From: an uncultured Chlorobiaceae bacterium
GTDB taxonomy: Bacteria > Bacteroidota > Chlorobiia > Chlorobiales > Chlorobiaceae
Assembly (NCBI GenBank): GCA_903929845.1
Contig: CAIYWF010000124.1
Coordinates: 1-7,022, forward strand
Length of the DNA: 7,022 nucleotides
Direction of reading: 5' to 3'
The notes below the pieces were generated by a model that saw only the letters and a list, made by a program, of their open reading frames with translations, made no database searches and was not told the origin of the DNA. Below, piece after piece: positions 6,793 through 7,022 of this stretch. The first letter of the stretch is position 1; each line of letters starts with the position of its first letter. Position numbers and translations under genes: made by a program.

Positions 6793-6852
6793 AACCATAG
6801 CTATTTTTTGCCATGGCCGGTTCCTGACACCACAGTGAACCGGTTTTTTTTT
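6774..6852 (+). promoter_or_regulatory. Candidate transcription attenuator: mutually exclusive RNA folds
   Basis: Three competing pairings can be drawn. The 1:2 fold pairs TTCTTGC (6774-6780) with GCA and AGAA (6785-6787, 6791-6794). The 2:3 fold (antiterminator) pairs GTGCAG plus GAACC (6783-6788, 6792-6796) with GGTTC plus CTGACAC (6819-6830), 11 pairs with two small bulges. The 3:4 fold is the terminator, 6817-6843. A ribosome delayed at the early Cys codons (6739-6759) would leave segment 2 free for 2:3 and allow read-through. A ribosome that reaches the stop at 6790 would cover segment 2 and let the terminator form. The pairings are read from the sequence; the mechanism is inferred from known amino-acid operon attenuators. 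Confidence 0.6.
6817..6852 (+). terminator. Intrinsic terminator upstream of the sulfate-binding gene
   Basis: CCGGTTC (6817-6823) pairs with GAACCGG (6837-6843). The stem extends by CTG/CAG (6824-6826 with 6833-6835) past a bulged T, closing a 6-nt loop, and nine Ts follow (6844-6852). It lies 54 bp before the next start codon and 253 bp after rimO. It may act as the conditional terminator of an attenuator, or simply end transcripts arriving from upstream. Confidence 0.85.
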
Positions 6853-6892
6853 GCTGATTTTTGCATTATTACAATAAAATAAAAAACGTTAC

Positions 6893-6898
6893 AGGGAG
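6893..6898 (+). promoter_or_regulatory. Shine-Dalgarno site of the sulfate-binding gene
   Basis: AGGGAG lies 8 nt before ATG 6907, an ideal spacing. It is the best ribosome-binding site in the window and fixes the start. It lies outside the terminator hairpin, so the folds described upstream should act on transcription rather than on initiation of translation. Confidence 0.8.
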
Positions 6899-6906
6899 AT
6901 AATACT

Positions 6907-7022
6907 ATGAATTTTGGACTGACTAAAAAAATCACGCTTATTGCATCGCTTGTTCTTGCATCCGGTCTGCCGGGAACGATTGCAGAAGCCGCTGCTGCTT
7001 CAACGCTGCTTAATGTCTCTTA
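6907..7022 (+). CDS. Periplasmic sulfate/thiosulfate-binding protein, N-terminal fragment
   Basis: Only 38 full codons are inside the window. Residues 1-31 form a Sec signal peptide: a charged start with K7 K8, a hydrophobic core ITLIASLVLASGL (9-21), and a small-residue end around AEAAAA (26-31). The mature start TLLNVSY (33-39) matches the opening strand of the Sbp/CysP family, where LLNVSYDPTREL is characteristic. Such proteins capture sulfate or thiosulfate in the periplasm and pass it to the CysTWA ABC transporter for cysteine synthesis. Sbp and CysP cannot be told apart from this fragment, so no symbol is given. The upstream cysteine-rich leader ORF and terminator agree with a sulfur-uptake role. 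The assignment rests on a short motif and would fail if DPTRE or similar did not follow. Confidence 0.72.
   Translation, partial: MNFGLTKKITLIASLVLASGLPGTIAEAAAASTLLNVS

Noticed and set aside
6740..6852. Known riboswitch (SAM, SAH, cobalamin and others) upstream of the sulfate-binding gene
   Set aside because: I could not find the conserved cores I remember for these classes. The Cys-rich leader ORF and competing stems explain the region better, though a covariance-model search was not possible.

Overview
The window looks like part of a green sulfur bacterium chromosome (family Chlorobiaceae, Chlorobium-like). This is inferred from the character of the Tgt and RimO proteins, the tgt-rimO pairing and the style of the large secreted protein. 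No rRNA or other decisive marker is present, so genus and species remain open.

Layout. Positions 1-2828 (minus strand) hold the first 942 codons of a very large two-partner-secretion (TpsA, filamentous-haemagglutinin-like) exoprotein whose 3' end lies outside the window. It has an extended signal peptide, a secretion domain with NPSG, and three tandem 92-residue autotransporter-type repeats encoded by exactly 276-bp units. Positions 2829-3383 are an AT-rich divergent intergenic region. Positions 3384-3983 (plus) encode a YqhA/UPF0114-family membrane protein that ends in a strong intrinsic terminator (4023-4059). Positions 4139-6563 (plus) hold tgt (queuosine tRNA-guanine transglycosylase) overlapping rimO (ribosomal protein S12 methylthiotransferase) by 14 nt, a translation-modification operon. 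At 6907 a new gene starts and runs off the end. Its first 39 residues look like a periplasmic sulfate-binding protein (Sbp/CysP family).

The most interesting element is the 343-bp gap between rimO and the sulfate-binding gene. It contains a 33-codon ORF (6691-6792) with five cysteine codons, including an adjacent Cys-Cys pair. The ORF ends just before a terminator hairpin followed by nine Ts (6817-6852). The end of the leader ORF can pair with the 5' arm of that terminator, giving mutually exclusive antiterminator and terminator folds. This is the classical layout of ribosome-mediated attenuation, here apparently reading Cys-tRNA charging to control sulfate uptake. I know of cysteine-rich leader peptides that control sulfur genes in mycobacteria, but not of a described case in this lineage.

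How the genes work together. tgt and rimO are probably co-expressed and translationally coupled. The TpsA protein and the YqhA-like protein are separate divergent units. The sulfate-binding gene begins a separate, probably sulfur-regulated transport operon that continues downstream.
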